A stretch of 64,000 bases of DNA from Margaritifera margaritifera (GCA_029931535.1 JAQPZY010001521.1:2871501-2935500); one strand, 5' to 3'; counted from the first letter of the stretch, positions 59,201-62,105 are shown. Notes: generated from the sequence alone by a model not told the origin. Numbers and translations are program-made.

Positions 59201-62105
59201 TTTATTTTTTAAAATCATCACTGTTAGTCCAGTTCATCTAATGACTGGAATAACCCTAGTACTGCATTGGAAGGGTGGGAAGGTAATTTACATAGAGAAA
59301 CACTAATTTGGCTGAAGATGGATATGAGCAGGTTATTATGGATGTTTGTGCTGGTTACTATCTCCTACTGTGCTTATTTTCAAATATCTTGTCAAAGTCT
59401 GCATACTGGAACTCATGCCCTGTCTGTACAAATACTACTACATTGTACCAAAATAGGTCATTGTTTAATAATGTTTCCTTTAAAATATGACTTAGTCATT
59501 GCACCAAAATAGGTCATTGTTTAATAATGTTAAATTTAAAATATGACTTAGTCATTGCACCAAAATAGGTCATTGTTTAATAATGTTACCGTTAAAATAT
59601 GACTTAGTTATTGCACCAAAATAGGTCATTGTTAAATAATGTTACCTTTAAAATATGACTTAGTTATTGCACCAAAATAGGTCATTGTTTAATAATCTTA
59701 CCTATAAAATATGACCTAGTCATTGTACCAAATCAGTCATTGTTTAATAATGTTACCTTTGAAATATGACTTTGTCATTACACCAAAATGAGTCATTGTT
59801 TAATAATGTTATCTTTGAAATATGACTTAGTCATTGCACCAAAATGGATCATTGTTTAATAATGTTACCTTTGAAATATGACTTAGTCATTGCACCAAAA
59901 TGGATCATTGTTTAATAATGTTATCTTTGAAATATGACTTAGTCATTGCACCAAAATGGATCATTGTTTAATAATGTTACCTTTGAAATATGACTTAGTC
60001 ATTGCACCAAAATGGATCATTGTTTAATAATGTTACCTTTGAAATATGACTTAGTCATTGCACCAAAATGGATCATTGTTTAATAATGTTACCTTTGAAA
60101 TATGACTTAGTCATTGCACCAAAATGGATCATTGTTTAATAATGTTACCTTTGAAATATGACTTAGTGACTTTGATACAGCTTCATAGTGCATCTTTTTC
60201 TCAGATACAGTTGTTACATGCACATTCATAAAGTTACATATTTACCTGAATCTGGTAGGTACGGTTTGTTACATGCACATTCATAAAGCAGTGTGTTTCC
60301 ATGAATCCTGGAGATTCAGGTGTTACATGAACATTCATAAAGCAGTGTATTTTCCTGAATCTGGTAGGTTCAGTTTGTTACATGCACATTCATAAAGCAG
60401 TGTGTTTCCATGAATCCTAAAGAAGCATGTTTCCCTGAATCTGGAGACACAGTTGTTATATGCACATTCATACATCAGCATGTCTCCTTGAATTCTGTAA
60501 ATAGAGTTGTTACATGCACATTCGTAGTGCAGCATTGTTTCCCTGAATCCTGTAGATACAGTTGTTACATGCACATTCATAATGAGCGTGTTTCCCTGAA
60601 TCCTGTCAATACATTTGTTATATGCATCTTTGTAAGGTAACATGTTTCCCTGAAACCTGGAGATACCATTATTTTGTGCACATTTGTAAAGCAGCATGTT
60701 TTCCTGAATTCTGGAGATACAATTGTTACATGCACATTGGAGATACAGTTGTTACATCTGCATTTATAAGGCAACATGTTTCCCTGAATTCTGGAGATAA
60801 AATTGTTACATGCATATCTGGAGATACACTCAGTTGTTACATGTGAATTTGCAAGGTGGCATGTTGACCCTGAATTCTCTAGATGCAGTTGTTGTACGCT
60901 CATTCATAAAGCAGCATGTTTCCCTGAATCCTGAATCCTGCAGACACAATTCTTACATAGTCACATTTGTAAAGCAACATGTTTCCTTAAATCCTGTAGA
61001 TACATTTGTACATGCACATTTGTAAGGCAGCATGTTTCCCTGAATTTTGTAGAGACAGCTGTTATATGCACATTTGTAAAGCAGCATGTTTCCCTGAATC
61101 CTGGAGATACAATTGTTTCCCTGAATCCAGAAGGTACAGTTGCCACATGCACATTCATAAAGTAACATGTTTCCTTGAATTCTGGATCAAGATACAGTTG
61201 TTACATGCACATTGAAAAAGCATTGTTTCTCTGAATCCAGGAAATACAGTTGATACATGCACATTCATAAAGTAACATGTTTCCTTGAATTCTGGATCAA
61301 GATACAGTTGTTACATGCACATTGAAAAAGCAGTATTTATCTGAATCCAGGAAATACATTAGTTACATATACATTCATAAAGTAACATGGTTCCCTGAAT
61401 CCTGGAGATATGATCATTACATGCAGATTCATCAAGCAGCATTTATCAATAAATCCCAGAGATAAAGTCATTACATGTACTTTCATCAAGCAGCATGTTT
61501 GCCTGAATCCTTTAGATGACAGTCATTACCTGCACATTCATAAAGTAACATGTCCACCTGAATTCTAACTGAATCCAGGATATACAGTTGTTAACTGCAC
61601 ATTCTTAAAACCACATGTTTACCTTAATCTGGAAGATACAGTTGTTACATGCACATTCAAAACATAACTTGTTCACTTGAATATTGTAGATTCAGTTGTT
61701 ACATGCACATTCATAAAGTTACATGTTCACCTGAATCCTATCTTTTTGTAAAATGTAACAGAAACTTACAAACATTGTCATGGTGGGAAATTAATATTTG
61801 AAAGATATATGAAGTAGACAGAATCTTTTTTTTCACCTGAAAAAAAATGTTTTGTGATAGTATCTGACCTGAATCTAGGGTTATTTAATTCATGTTTTGT
61901 GCATTTTGCAGTGCTGCCTTTTCCACAGTTGAGTGTGTGGCAAACTTTATTAGTACCTACAAAGTGAAAACTTGCTCACAGGATGACATTGGAATGACCT
62001 TGCTGTCCAAAATGGAAGATATTTTATTAATGGCAGGAGAAGAGAAGAGAGCTATCCAGGAATATGTTCGAGCTTTTGCTGGCTTTGATGCAGAAACCTG
62101 TCCAG
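2143..62105 (+). CDS. Multi-exon gene: Thr-rich linker + SEA domain + seven six-cysteine modules (partial at both ends)
   Basis: Eighteen exons read through in one frame: 2143-2232, 3714-3817, 7961-8040, 16677-16894, 17338-17485, 18227-18408, 18836-18980, 21902-22053, 26784-26886, 28229-28398, 29602-29743, 30415-30623, 37292-37436, 45785-45948, 47859-47970, 57375-57508, 58529-58625, 61912-62105. All have AG acceptors and GT donors, and every junction preserves phase. Product order, in codons from the first visible exon: Thr-rich linker about 1-30, SEA domain about 31-164, then modules D1-D7 ending near 274, 373, 464, 581, 684, 766 and 863. Each module fits C-x(12-21)-C-x(10-22)-C-x(8-9)-C-x(11-16)-C-x(22-42)-C. 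SEA domains are typical of mucin-like and membrane-tethered surface proteins; extracellular location is inferred from SEA, paired cysteines and N-glycosylation sequons. Start, signal peptide, any membrane segment and stop lie outside the window. I do not recognise the six-Cys module. Confidence 0.85.
2943..3292. repeat. 25-bp minisatellite, 14 copies
   Basis: The unit CACTTGGTATATACATGTAT + CATGA repeats 14 times without a length change and with only a few substitutions. It contains the palindromes TATATA and ACATGT. It is intronic, between the linker exon and the first SEA exon. Confidence 0.97.
3714..3817 (+). CDS. Exon: SEA domain, N-terminal part
   Basis: Phase 1 in, phase 0 out; acceptor GATCACAG, donor TAC|GTAAGT. 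The translation begins DIVELNMTLNQTFNEKL and continues through ENSSEYQTLKNQSEAY. This matches the first helix of SEA domains: a hydrophobic strand, then F-x(3)-L and the S-x-EY signature. It holds several N-glycosylation sequons (NMT, NQT, NSS, NQS), as expected for an extracellular SEA domain. It splices to 7961. Confidence 0.85.
4124..4411. repeat. 24-bp minisatellite, 12 copies
   Basis: The unit CTCATCAGTATGCTATGAAA + CTGA is nearly invariant; two copies have GGCTC for GACTC. Because 24 is a multiple of three, several frames on both strands stay open and give octapeptide-repeat open frames. The array is in the intron after 3817 and has no splice context, so I do not call it coding. Confidence 0.97.
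4430..4860 (+). pseudogene. Non-LTR retrotransposon (LINE) RNase H fragment
   Basis: Translation near 4745-4845 gives VYCWLPSHIGIKGNERADKA, the conserved C-terminal block of LINE-type RNase H domains. Upstream, SIFTSEITAIL near 4590 resembles the earlier acidic-residue block. Stops and frame changes lie between them, so this is a short dead fragment. The sequence just after it (TACAGTGAAACCCCAC at 4850) looks like a pogo-type terminus. Confidence 0.75.
4861..5800. other. Intron without recognised feature
   Basis: AT-rich intronic sequence. No exon consistent with the gene's phases and no clear repeat was seen. Confidence 0.5.
5805..6020. repeat. Dispersed repeat shared with the right end of the window
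   Basis: CATCCCTCAT...CACAGAGAT(G/T)...GTGGTATTGT(G/A)CCAATC...TATAGGACACACA is found at 5828-5897 and again at 63930-64000 in the same orientation. Boundaries are uncertain. Confidence 0.6.
6712..6928. mobile_element. 217-bp double-hairpin MITE, copy 1
   Basis: Flanked by TA on both sides, with terminal inverted repeats near CTGTATATACT/AGTATATACGG. Inside are two successive near-perfect hairpins with stems of about 25 bp (GCATAGACCCAGATCTGCC and CATAGACCCTGATCTGCC). It has no coding capacity. The TA duplication suggests a Tc1/mariner- or pogo-type source. Confidence 0.88.
6929..7960. other. Intron without recognised feature
   Basis: AT-rich intron sequence leading to the SEA exon at 7961. 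Open frames here are short and show no domain. Confidence 0.5.
7961..8040 (+). CDS. Exon: SEA domain, middle part
   Basis: Phase 0 in, phase 2 out; acceptor TTGTTTTCAG, donor TTTGA|GTAAGT. It encodes LTSVLKAENSS, then a strand ending VQVIGF. It has two more sequons (NSS, NDT). The exon stops right before the SEA cleavage loop, which is completed by the next exon, 8.6 kb downstream. The intron between them carries nested transposons and the 38/57-bp array. Confidence 0.85.
8155..9897 (+). mobile_element. Truncated copy of the 1.49-kb TA element, split by a Tigger-like insertion
   Basis: The left end (TA at 8153, then CACCTCTCTATTGATAACTC) and the body match 45975-46600. Homology stops at about 8411 at a TA and resumes at 9615 with AATTTGTTGAATTTTCTTTT, the same order as in the intact copy. 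The right half is missing: at about 9898 it abuts a MITE fragment. Confidence 0.82.
8412..9614 (+). mobile_element. Tigger/pogo-like element (deletion derivative), copy 1
   Basis: Termini are CAGTGAAACTCCTC and GGGTTTCACTG with flanking TA. A decayed N-terminal transposase region near 9150-9420 reads ESVPKPTIKNLGEKF and later RHFNNACQFDKLNDLVWQWF, which fit the CENP-B-type helix-turn-helix of pogo/Tigger transposases. No catalytic DDE region remains. Confidence 0.8.
9898..9982. mobile_element. Fragment of the double-hairpin MITE
   Basis: It begins at CAGCAGATCAGGGTCTATG and ends near GCCGACACATTATGCG. It carries one arm from each hairpin and the spacer between them, without either terminus. 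Confidence 0.8.
9983..10540. other. Intron without recognised feature
   Basis: No exon, hairpin element or tandem array seen. There are two loosely similar stretches starting AATGTC(C)CACAACTC (10019 and 10218). Confidence 0.45.
10541..10757. mobile_element. 217-bp double-hairpin MITE, copy 2
   Basis: Exactly 217 bp between flanking TA dinucleotides, in the same orientation as the copy at 6712. The first hairpin has decayed slightly; the second is intact (CATAGACCCTGATCTGC against GCAGATCAGAGTCTATG). Confidence 0.88.
10758..12280. other. Intron without a firm feature
   Basis: Mostly AT-rich unique sequence. A short GC-richer block at 11140-11180 and another at 11690-11755 look like edges of old dispersed repeats, but I cannot delimit them. 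Confidence 0.4.
12285..12345. repeat. Short dispersed repeat, copy 1 (partner at 16424)
   Basis: CATGTTGGAGGGTTAGGAAT followed by TCC and TTTTTCACGTGATACG matches about 53 bp at 16424-16480. Probably the end of a DNA transposon; family unknown. Confidence 0.55.
12690..12885 (-). mobile_element. tRNA-derived SINE
   Basis: On the - strand the segment starts GGAGCTGAGGTGGTGCAGTT, with an A-box-like GGTGCAGTTGTTAGC, then a B-box-like GGGTTTGAATCC. A body follows with the GTGCCCTTTGGCAAGGCACT motif common in invertebrate SINEs. No foldable complete tRNA is present, so it is a SINE, not a tRNA gene. Confidence 0.75.
12936..14412. repeat. Minisatellite with 38-bp and 57-bp units
   Basis: The left part uses a 38-bp unit (AGTATGGTCCTACAGCCCAT + CCATTATCAAACTTAAGT). 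The right part uses a 57-bp unit that adds a 19-bp block (AGCTGTCAGTGGAATATGG). Six late 57-bp copies are almost identical, indicating recent expansion. Because 57 is a multiple of three, long 19-residue-repeat frames appear, but no splice context supports translation. Confidence 0.95.
14420..16420. other. Intron without recognised feature
   Basis: About 2 kb of AT-rich intron with no exon in the expected phase and no array or transposon terminus I can support. Confidence 0.5.
16424..16480. repeat. Short dispersed repeat, copy 2
   Basis: Partner of 12285-12345: CATGTCAGGGGGTTAGG, then TTTTTCATGTGATATGCCATG. It lies about 200 bp before the SEA cleavage-motif exon. Confidence 0.55.
16677..16894 (+). 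CDS. Exon: SEA domain, cleavage motif and C-terminal half
   Basis: Phase 2 in, phase 1 out; acceptor TTGTTTAG, donor AAAG|GTCAGT. The joined reading gives F-E-E-G-S-L-I-I followed by RSRVLFRL. This is the SEA loop and strand with the G-S dipeptide at which many SEA domains undergo autoproteolysis. The rest (LMEKIQSGIEIVK ... VITFEIKG) fits the second helix and last strand. An open frame running upstream to 16663 is intron read-through, not the real start. Confidence 0.88.
17338..17485 (+). CDS. Exon: six-Cys module D1, first half (C1-C3)
   Basis: Phase 1 in, phase 2 out; acceptor CTTGTCAG, donor TGCAG|GTATGT. It encodes VEPCRDYSKMEEYLL ... GLCEASVNMLKEQ ... IDINSC, giving C1, C2 and C3 of module D1. 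Spacings of about 21 and 22 are the widest of the seven modules. The intron falls two bases after the C3 codon, as in all seven modules. Confidence 0.88.
18227..18408 (+). CDS. Exon: six-Cys module D1, second half (C4-C6)
   Basis: Phase 2 in, phase 1 out; acceptor TTTTCCCAG. It encodes STYHDLLDC, LVTQFRLIDGLTC and a long helical stretch ending YLHGQC. The in-frame TAG just after TGG-AGT is avoided by an A|GTTAGT donor at 18409, which gives the expected phase 1 and joins 18836 cleanly. C3-x8-C4-x12-C5 matches the other modules. Confidence 0.85.
18836..18980 (+). CDS. Exon: six-Cys module D2, first half
   Basis: Phase 1 in, phase 2 out; acceptor CTTTTTAG, donor TGCAG|GTATGG. It encodes a linker (KGQYKFEDHQTPG), then SPCTDPQQVFYTAKYYC and PILREALQNTNESSC. 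C1-x13-C2-x14-C3 is close to the module average. NES is a possible glycosylation sequon. Confidence 0.87.
19080..19437. repeat. Diverged ~130-bp tandem repeat (family also at 62930)
   Basis: Two or three diverged units share TTTAG(T/C)TCAGTT, CAGACA(T)TGTT, GTACT and GTCACAGTGA. The same phrases recur at 62930-63480, so this is a dispersed family with internal tandem structure. Confidence 0.6.
19438..20706 (+). mobile_element. Helentron-like element with central ~145-bp minisatellite, copy 1
   Basis: The 5' part is AGCTTATGGGATGGC followed by a TCCATTGTCC-rich run. The core is about eight diverged ~145-bp units, each with CTAGTTGGTCCTAAATGAAAA and CCATCTTGAAAATCTTGTTA. The 3' end is CCAGTAGAGCGAC, a short hairpin AGTCCC-TTTGA-GGGACT, then CTTGTTT. 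A 3' hairpin, subterminal inverted repeats and central tandem repeats are the layout of non-autonomous Helitron/Helentron families such as the molluscan pearl type. The family assignment is inference. Confidence 0.7.
20978..21250. repeat. ~49-bp minisatellite, 5-6 copies
   Basis: Units contain TTGTCCATGAA(C/G)AACTGTA and CTGTGGCCCTTGATTGTTTC with length variation between copies. It lies in the D2 intron just after the Helentron-like element. Confidence 0.9.
21437..21653. mobile_element. 217-bp double-hairpin MITE, copy 3 (inverted)
   Basis: Same length and termini as the copies at 6712 and 10541, but in opposite orientation: it begins with the CAAATGCAAATAACATAGACC side. The left TA appears mutated to CA; the right TA is intact. 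Confidence 0.85.
21902..22053 (+). CDS. Exon: six-Cys module D2, second half
   Basis: Phase 2 in, phase 1 out; acceptor TATCTTCTAG, donor ACAT|GTAAGT. It encodes RENLFSLAEC, VRTTISEKYSQSC and a helix ending FLNT. The sixth cysteine is completed by the first two bases of the next exon. C3-x9-C4 is one residue longer than in the other modules. The 39-bp minisatellite begins about 70 bp downstream. Confidence 0.87.
22124..23555. repeat. 39-bp minisatellite, about 36 copies
   Basis: The unit ATGACATGAGATATCACTGT + ATAGGTCTACACATATTTG repeats with scattered substitutions and occasional short deletions (a few 35-36 bp copies). It is the second-longest array in the window, starting about 70 bp after the D2 second-half exon. 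Open frames of 13-residue repeats come from the 39-bp period. Confidence 0.97.
23560..24384. other. Intron without recognised feature
   Basis: AT-rich with several poly-A and poly-T runs. No exon or repeat family supported. Confidence 0.5.
24385..24601. mobile_element. 217-bp double-hairpin MITE, copy 4
   Basis: Best preserved copy: flanked by TA, exactly 217 bp, termini CTGTATATACTCGCGTATAA and ATACACGAGTATATACAG. The first hairpin has a stem of about 25 bp. Confidence 0.92.
24604..25909. other. Intron without recognised feature
   Basis: No exon in the gene's phase pattern and no clear repeat. Open frames here have no recognisable domain. Confidence 0.5.
25910..26124. mobile_element. Double-hairpin MITE, copy 5 (inverted)
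   Basis: 215 bp between TA dinucleotides, oriented like the copy at 21437. Both hairpins are nearly intact. Confidence 0.9.
26125..26783. other. Intron without recognised feature apart from a CA run
   Basis: AT-rich sequence with a short (CA)n microsatellite at 26638-26652, ending at the D3 exon. Confidence 0.5.
26784..26886 (+). CDS. Exon: six-Cys module D3, first half
   Basis: Phase 1 in, phase 2 out; acceptor GATTTTCAG, donor TGCAG|GTATGA. Its first codon completes the last Cys of D2. It then reads AQGCSAPYIEYLVHSKC and QGPMMLLEKVQPANRC, giving C1-x12-C2-x15-C3. Confidence 0.86.
27199..28125. repeat. 32-38-bp minisatellite, about 26 copies
   Basis: The unit AATGAGGTACCTACCACATT + TCAATTACCTAT has an optional CCTGTA insertion that makes 38-bp copies. 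GGTACC and its neighbourhood recur in each unit. The array lies within the D3 intron, ending about 100 bp before the 28229 exon. Confidence 0.96.
28229..28398 (+). CDS. Exon: six-Cys module D3, second half
   Basis: Phase 2 in, phase 1 out. I chose the acceptor at 28228 (pyrimidine-rich TCTTTTTTTAAG) because it gives RLFEYTVSC and then LTFISMLEHLGC, restoring C3-x8-C4-x11-C5. A second in-phase acceptor (CATCAG) 39 nt downstream would start at 28268 and delete C4. The exon ends at ACTG|GTCAGT after a helix closed by YIPKPC. Confidence 0.82.
28577..28709. mobile_element. Internally deleted double-hairpin MITE
   Basis: 133 bp flanked by TA, with both termini of the 217-bp family. It contains only one left arm (CATAGACCCTGATCTGCC) from one hairpin and one right arm (CAGATCTGGGTCTATGCAG) from the other. 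The middle 84 bp are missing, consistent with recombination between the similar arms. Confidence 0.85.
28839..29005. repeat. ~83-bp tandem duplication
   Basis: TTTATTATGATC(C/A)ATTATTT...ATTGATGGACCAAAGCTTTCAA occurs twice in direct tandem with few differences. A young local duplication in the D4 upstream intron. Confidence 0.9.
29006..29601. other. Intron without recognised feature
   Basis: AT-rich, ending at the D4 first-half exon. No repeat family recognised. Confidence 0.5.
29602..29743 (+). CDS. Exon: six-Cys module D4, first half
   Basis: Phase 1 in, phase 2 out; acceptor CTTTGCAG, donor TGCAG|GTAATA. It encodes a proline-containing linker (DLPTLAPLPDLATLD), then VCSYPDLFFHIFTFDC and KAVLDKPTSLGSNIC. 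C1-x13-C2-x14-C3 fits the module. Confidence 0.87.
29744..30414. other. Intron of D4, no recognised feature
   Basis: This 671-bp intron is one of the few in the gene without a visible transposon or minisatellite. Confidence 0.55.
30415..30623 (+). CDS. Exon: six-Cys module D4, second half, with duplicated donor
   Basis: Phase 2 in, phase 1 out; acceptor TGATTTCAG. It encodes RYHWKKFEC, a 16-residue C4-C5 spacer, then SFDDVRTFMF and a long helix ending NEFNEC. The donor TATA|GTAAGT at 30624 lies in a tandem duplication, so an identical donor occurs at 30663. Its use would extend the exon by 39 nt, in frame. Confidence 0.87.
30609..30674 (+). promoter_or_regulatory. Tandemly duplicated exon end with two GTAAGT splice donors
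   Basis: CCAATGAATTTAATGAGTGC + TATAGTAAGTATGAT occurs at about 30600 and again 39 bp later. The duplicated block includes the donor, giving GT at 30624 and 30663. Either donor leaves phase 1. Confidence 0.9.
30675..31314. other. Intron without recognised feature
   Basis: AT-rich sequence between the duplicated donor and the Tigger-like element. Nothing supported. Confidence 0.5.
31316..32469 (-). mobile_element. Tigger/pogo-like element, copy 2 (inverted relative to copy 1)
   Basis: TA-flanked; termini CAGTGAAACCTCTCAAAACC and GGTTTTGAGGAGTTTCACGG. The reverse strand near 31640-31760 carries the same decayed CENP-B-type N-terminal region as 9150-9420 (SMPKPTLKKLEEHL). About 1.15 kb, with no catalytic domain. 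Confidence 0.82.
34899..36014. mobile_element. Nested TA-flanked non-autonomous element (1.1 kb)
   Basis: Starts CAGTCAAACCCATCCTAATG after TA and ends GGCCGCTAATGACATTTTTG + ACTG before TA. The terminal repeats match for about 8 bp and loosely beyond. It breaks the Tigger transposase relic. No coding region recognised inside. Confidence 0.6.
36015..36368 (-). pseudogene. Tigger-like transposase N-terminal (CENP-B-type HTH) fragment
   Basis: The - strand frame 36368-36069 starts MTTNGSVNHKINLQSLKTKY and includes CDKFSLKHNTLSGWM, an HTH-like segment, then KKQKTKFEDVEEATGKWFNE, which fits the second CENP-B-like DNA-binding region of pogo/Tigger transposases. After a frameshift near 36075 the other frame continues MIIEKVKEFAKKLN to the nested insertion at 36015. 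The catalytic domain is absent, so it is inactive. Confidence 0.82.
37292..37436 (+). CDS. Exon: six-Cys module D5, first half
   Basis: Phase 1 in, phase 2 out; acceptor ATTTTTCAG, donor TGTTG|GTTAGT. It encodes NMYENLVSQKQEC, DIFLSRRSDKIKEQC and a 19-residue stretch ending REIKC. The junction codon is TGG (Trp) where the other modules have Arg or Ser. The intron after it holds the DIRS element. Confidence 0.85.
37831..37905. repeat. DIRS left inverted terminal repeat
   Basis: GGATCACATTAACATTAG, then TCTGCTACCTCC and AATCCAGCCC, is matched in reverse complement at 43975-44048. Confidence 0.85.
38819..40262 (+). pseudogene. DIRS gag-like ORF1 region (decayed)
   Basis: Two + strand open stretches (38931-39461 and 39492-39875) precede the RT. 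They are Ser/Thr- and acid-rich without a domain I recognise. Position between the left terminal repeat and RT suggests the gag-like first frame of DIRS elements. Several stops intervene. Confidence 0.5.
40740..41400 (+). pseudogene. DIRS reverse transcriptase (decayed)
   Basis: The upstream part has DKGAVETEKN and a PFTKGQK-like stretch. The frame 41050-41394 contains LPLGLNINPWVFNKIM and the catalytic-box form AYLDDIL, followed by LNHLSFLVNWEKSDF and LLGMEF, all in the usual RT order. Stops near 40970 and 41394 break it. Confidence 0.85.
41604..42330 (+). pseudogene. DIRS RNase H and connector region (frameshifted at a G run)
   Basis: One frame reads VCTNASSYGWGAHM, then LHINLLGMKAVINAF and MSDNLVVVTYLHKRGG. 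At the G homopolymer near 41917-41930 the reading moves to another frame and continues LYILLWQFLLWC, GKLSVLADPLSRK, RLMIDPFVTRWNHKLPAF and AVDALSI. These are the RNase H and following conserved blocks of DIRS polyproteins. The homopolymer indel could be real or an assembly error. Confidence 0.85.
42520..43355 (+). pseudogene. DIRS tyrosine recombinase (decayed)
   Basis: Segments read STLKTYEGKWRIFRDWY, FTIKAYCSMISNTFRHH and LKLLSYKTCFLIALASACW + VNELHALS, then in another frame ALKHYLKCTEARYGTYKCLF and KQDITPQTLSSWLKL. The expected catalytic Arg just before the ELHAL block appears replaced (ACWVNELHAL). Stops and frame changes confirm it is dead. Confidence 0.8.
43722..43811. repeat. DIRS internal inverted repeat (internal complementary region)
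   Basis: Arm 43722-43758 (TTAATGTGATCGGGGAACGT...) pairs with 43775-43811 (...ACTTACCCGATCTCATTA). The arms also match the terminal repeats. The same hairpin is visible at 1345-1440 and 45275-45360. Confidence 0.8.
43975..44048. repeat. DIRS right inverted terminal repeat
   Basis: GGGCTGGATTCCTGAGGTAG through GCTAATGTTAATGTGATC and GAGAAACATAA is the reverse complement of 37831-37905 with a few mismatches. Confidence 0.85.
44049..45205. other. Intron; mostly unrecognised
   Basis: AT-rich sequence. Around 44940-45025 there is a stretch ending ATATAAGAGGGGAAACACTG + TA, which looks like one terminus of a pogo-type element, but I found no partner. Confidence 0.4.
45206..45500 (+). mobile_element. 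3'-terminal fragment of a DIRS-like element (copy 3)
   Basis: It matches the last ~300 bp of the DIRS copy in order: CCTCCTCCTTTTACCTATTT, the internal hairpin, a GTGAGCATCCTGTTGGT segment, then TCCTAATGTTGATGTGATTG and GGAGAAATATAATTTAC at the end. It lies about 1.2 kb after the full copy. Confidence 0.75.
45785..45948 (+). CDS. Exon: six-Cys module D5, second half
   Basis: Phase 2 in, phase 1 out; acceptor TTATTCCCAG, donor ACAG|GTACCA. It encodes WLARETASC, ARTIIADLDTTGQC, then SLFNITALLSDFVLSEMKD and a segment ending VYSEC. NIT and NQT are possible glycosylation sequons. C3-x8-C4-x13-C5-x30-C6. Confidence 0.86.
45975..47462. mobile_element. Complete 1.49-kb TA-flanked non-autonomous DNA element
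   Basis: Termini CACCGCTCCCTTGATAACTC and GAGTTATCGAGGGAGCGGTG are near-perfect inverted repeats (about 23 of 24), flanked by TA on both sides. A second, inner GTAACTCGCGCCCTCGGTTA block lies near the right end. The interior has no recognisable transposase. Tc1/mariner or pogo superfamily by TA duplication. It starts 26 bp after the D5 second-half exon. Confidence 0.88.
47859..47970 (+). CDS. Exon: six-Cys module D6, first half
   Basis: Phase 1 in, phase 2 out; acceptor ATTTTACAG, donor TGCAG|GTAAAT. It encodes AVPDDTFENLTVC, TSADLVGLGLLKC and ADILSSRAQPC, the shortest first half (C1-x12-C2-x10-C3). Splicing straight to 57375 gives the expected C3-x8-C4 spacing. Confidence 0.85.
48444..48500 (+). 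CDS. Possible micro-exon or relic exon in D6 intron
   Basis: An AG acceptor (GATCATGCAG) and a TCG|GTATAT donor bracket 57 nt with phase 2 at both ends, an exact 19 codons. The reading is RYKEDMLPKPFFDLLMFNC. It could be inserted between the D6 halves without shifting frame. However, it would add an odd cysteine and break the C3-x8-C4 spacing that direct splicing gives. Its FFDLLMFNC end resembles the C2 region of module first halves (compare DLFFHIFTFDC in D4), so it may be a relic of a lost module exon. Confidence 0.3.
48590..49085. repeat. 28-bp minisatellite, about 17 copies
   Basis: The unit TATCCAGTCACCAGAGAGAA + AGTGACAT has 23-24-bp deletion variants. The array is intronic, about 90 bp after the possible micro-exon. 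Confidence 0.95.
49086..51640. other. Long intron stretch, mostly unrecognised
   Basis: AT-rich. It contains a ~57-bp direct repeat (49927-49983 and 50176-50232), a perfect 16-bp palindrome CTTGCCCATGGGCAAG near 49553, and poly-A/T runs. No exon fits. Confidence 0.5.
49927..50232. repeat. Pair of ~57-bp direct repeats 249 bp apart
   Basis: CTTG(T/-)...AAGATTGTTTTGATGCA(T/A)GTCGCT and TTCAAGGTGA(T/C) are shared by both copies, with moderate divergence. Confidence 0.7.
51665..52270 (-). pseudogene. Polinton-like integrase (decayed)
   Basis: The main open part (52141-51755) has VQMDNLLFL, KYALTMVDVASYYKEAKPL and LQVDPGQEFMGAAS. Downstream, across a stop, FVEWFNHT remains. Spacing of the D, D and E motifs fits an rve (DDE) integrase core, with an upstream part near 52160-52260 in another frame. 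A frameshift near 52185 and a stop near 51753 break it. Confidence 0.82.
52560..52870 (-). pseudogene. Polinton-associated protein fragment, possibly a minor virion protein
   Basis: The frame 52859-52575 is open and includes LGQFDLQDSAKLAGTVAQTL and LIKHGINPANII. Position between integrase and capsid relics suggests a structural protein of the element, perhaps penton-like. I am unsure of the function. Confidence 0.45.
53340..54135 (-). pseudogene. Unassigned Polinton-region frames
   Basis: Three short - strand frames (53604-53350, 53870-53625, 54132-53902) are acidic and Lys-rich with no motif I recognise. They may be one broken gene. They lie between the putative minor virion protein and the capsid relic. 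Confidence 0.4.
54345..55405 (-). pseudogene. Polinton-like major capsid protein (decayed)
   Basis: Reading 5' to 3' on the - strand, pieces lie in different frames. The first piece contains LVFRLPTLGSNDVIVPGTAK, the second FGNHFFVPLNFELLNNHMPY and SCISLEFDIV-like text (ICSISLEFDIVT), and the last FFNKVLVMTDGIPYQIYYQG and YQQWEE. Order and spacing fit the double-jelly-roll capsid protein of Polinton-type elements. At least two frameshifts (near 55150 and 54620) and stops make it non-functional. Confidence 0.78.
55488..56230 (+). pseudogene. Degenerate frame beside the capsid relic, function unknown
   Basis: From about 55490 a + strand reading gives VAEGGYEMEDFGRGDTDLPD, then NPPTEYYLQINEL, followed by stops at about 55610 and 55634 and further broken charged sequence to 56230. 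It is divergent to the capsid relic and probably part of the same element. Confidence 0.45.
56710..56787. repeat. 26-bp tandem repeat, 3 copies
   Basis: AGTGGCAGGACTGCATTGTA + AAACTC occurs three times in tandem with two substitutions in the middle copy. Confidence 0.93.
56965..57330. repeat. 32-bp minisatellite, about 11 copies
   Basis: The unit AATATACTTAGTAACCACTT + GTGTCAATACAT repeats up to about 30 bp before the pyrimidine tract of the 57375 exon. Confidence 0.93.
57375..57508 (+). CDS. Exon: six-Cys module D6, second half
   Basis: Phase 2 in, phase 1 out; acceptor CTTTTCAG, donor CATG|GTAACA. It encodes RKLEDFAMC, ALQAAQQQGKKC, DPSDIVVALMGYNW and LLDNIYTSC. C5-C6 is only 22 residues, the shortest of the set. 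If the donor is skipped, the frame stays open for about 26 more codons with one Cys and stops at TAA near 57588, which could be a retained-intron short form. Confidence 0.83.
57595..58528. other. Intron without recognised feature
   Basis: AT-rich. Near 57860-57975 the sequence has an inverted pair built from AAGTCTGACTTAAG and CTTAAGTCTAGACTTAA, which could form a hairpin. Otherwise nothing seen. Confidence 0.5.
58529..58625 (+). CDS. Exon: six-Cys module D7, first half
   Basis: Phase 1 in, phase 2 out; acceptor GATTGTAG, donor TGCAG|GTTAGA. It encodes AGDPCTDPVLMEEAW, RFGGC and RVRLEKVQADLC. C1-x14-C2-x11-C3. Confidence 0.85.
58626..59440. other. Intron of D7, first part, no recognised feature
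   Basis: AT-rich sequence with a short CATA microsatellite at 58864-58883. It precedes the 56-bp array. Confidence 0.5.
59442..60165. repeat. 56-bp minisatellite, about 13 copies
   Basis: The unit CACCAAAATGGATCATTGTT + TAATAATGTTACCTTTGAAATATGACTTAGTCATTG is increasingly uniform to the right: the last six copies differ at one or two sites. It is intronic in D7. Confidence 0.95.
60166..61745. repeat. ~54-bp minisatellite, about 29 diverged copies
   Basis: The unit CAGTTGTTACATGCACATTC + ATAAAGCAGCATGTTTCCCTGAATCCTGGAGATA has many substitutions and indels. It directly follows the 56-bp array, so together they make about 2.3 kb of tandem DNA inside the D7 intron. Short open frames on both strands come from this array. 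Confidence 0.93.
61912..62105 (+). CDS. Exon: six-Cys module D7, second half; last exon in window
   Basis: Phase 2 in, phase 1 out; acceptor CATTTTGCAG, donor CCAG|GTATGT. It encodes SAAFSTVEC, VANFISTYKVKTC, SQDDIGMTLLSKMEDIL and a long charged helix ending FDAETC. The phase-1 end after a complete module predicts another module or a C-terminal linker beyond the window. I found no further exon before 64000. Confidence 0.87.

Noticed and set aside
60335..61215. Several Cys-rich short frames on both strands
   Set aside because: They are products of the ~54-bp tandem array, with frames broken every few units.
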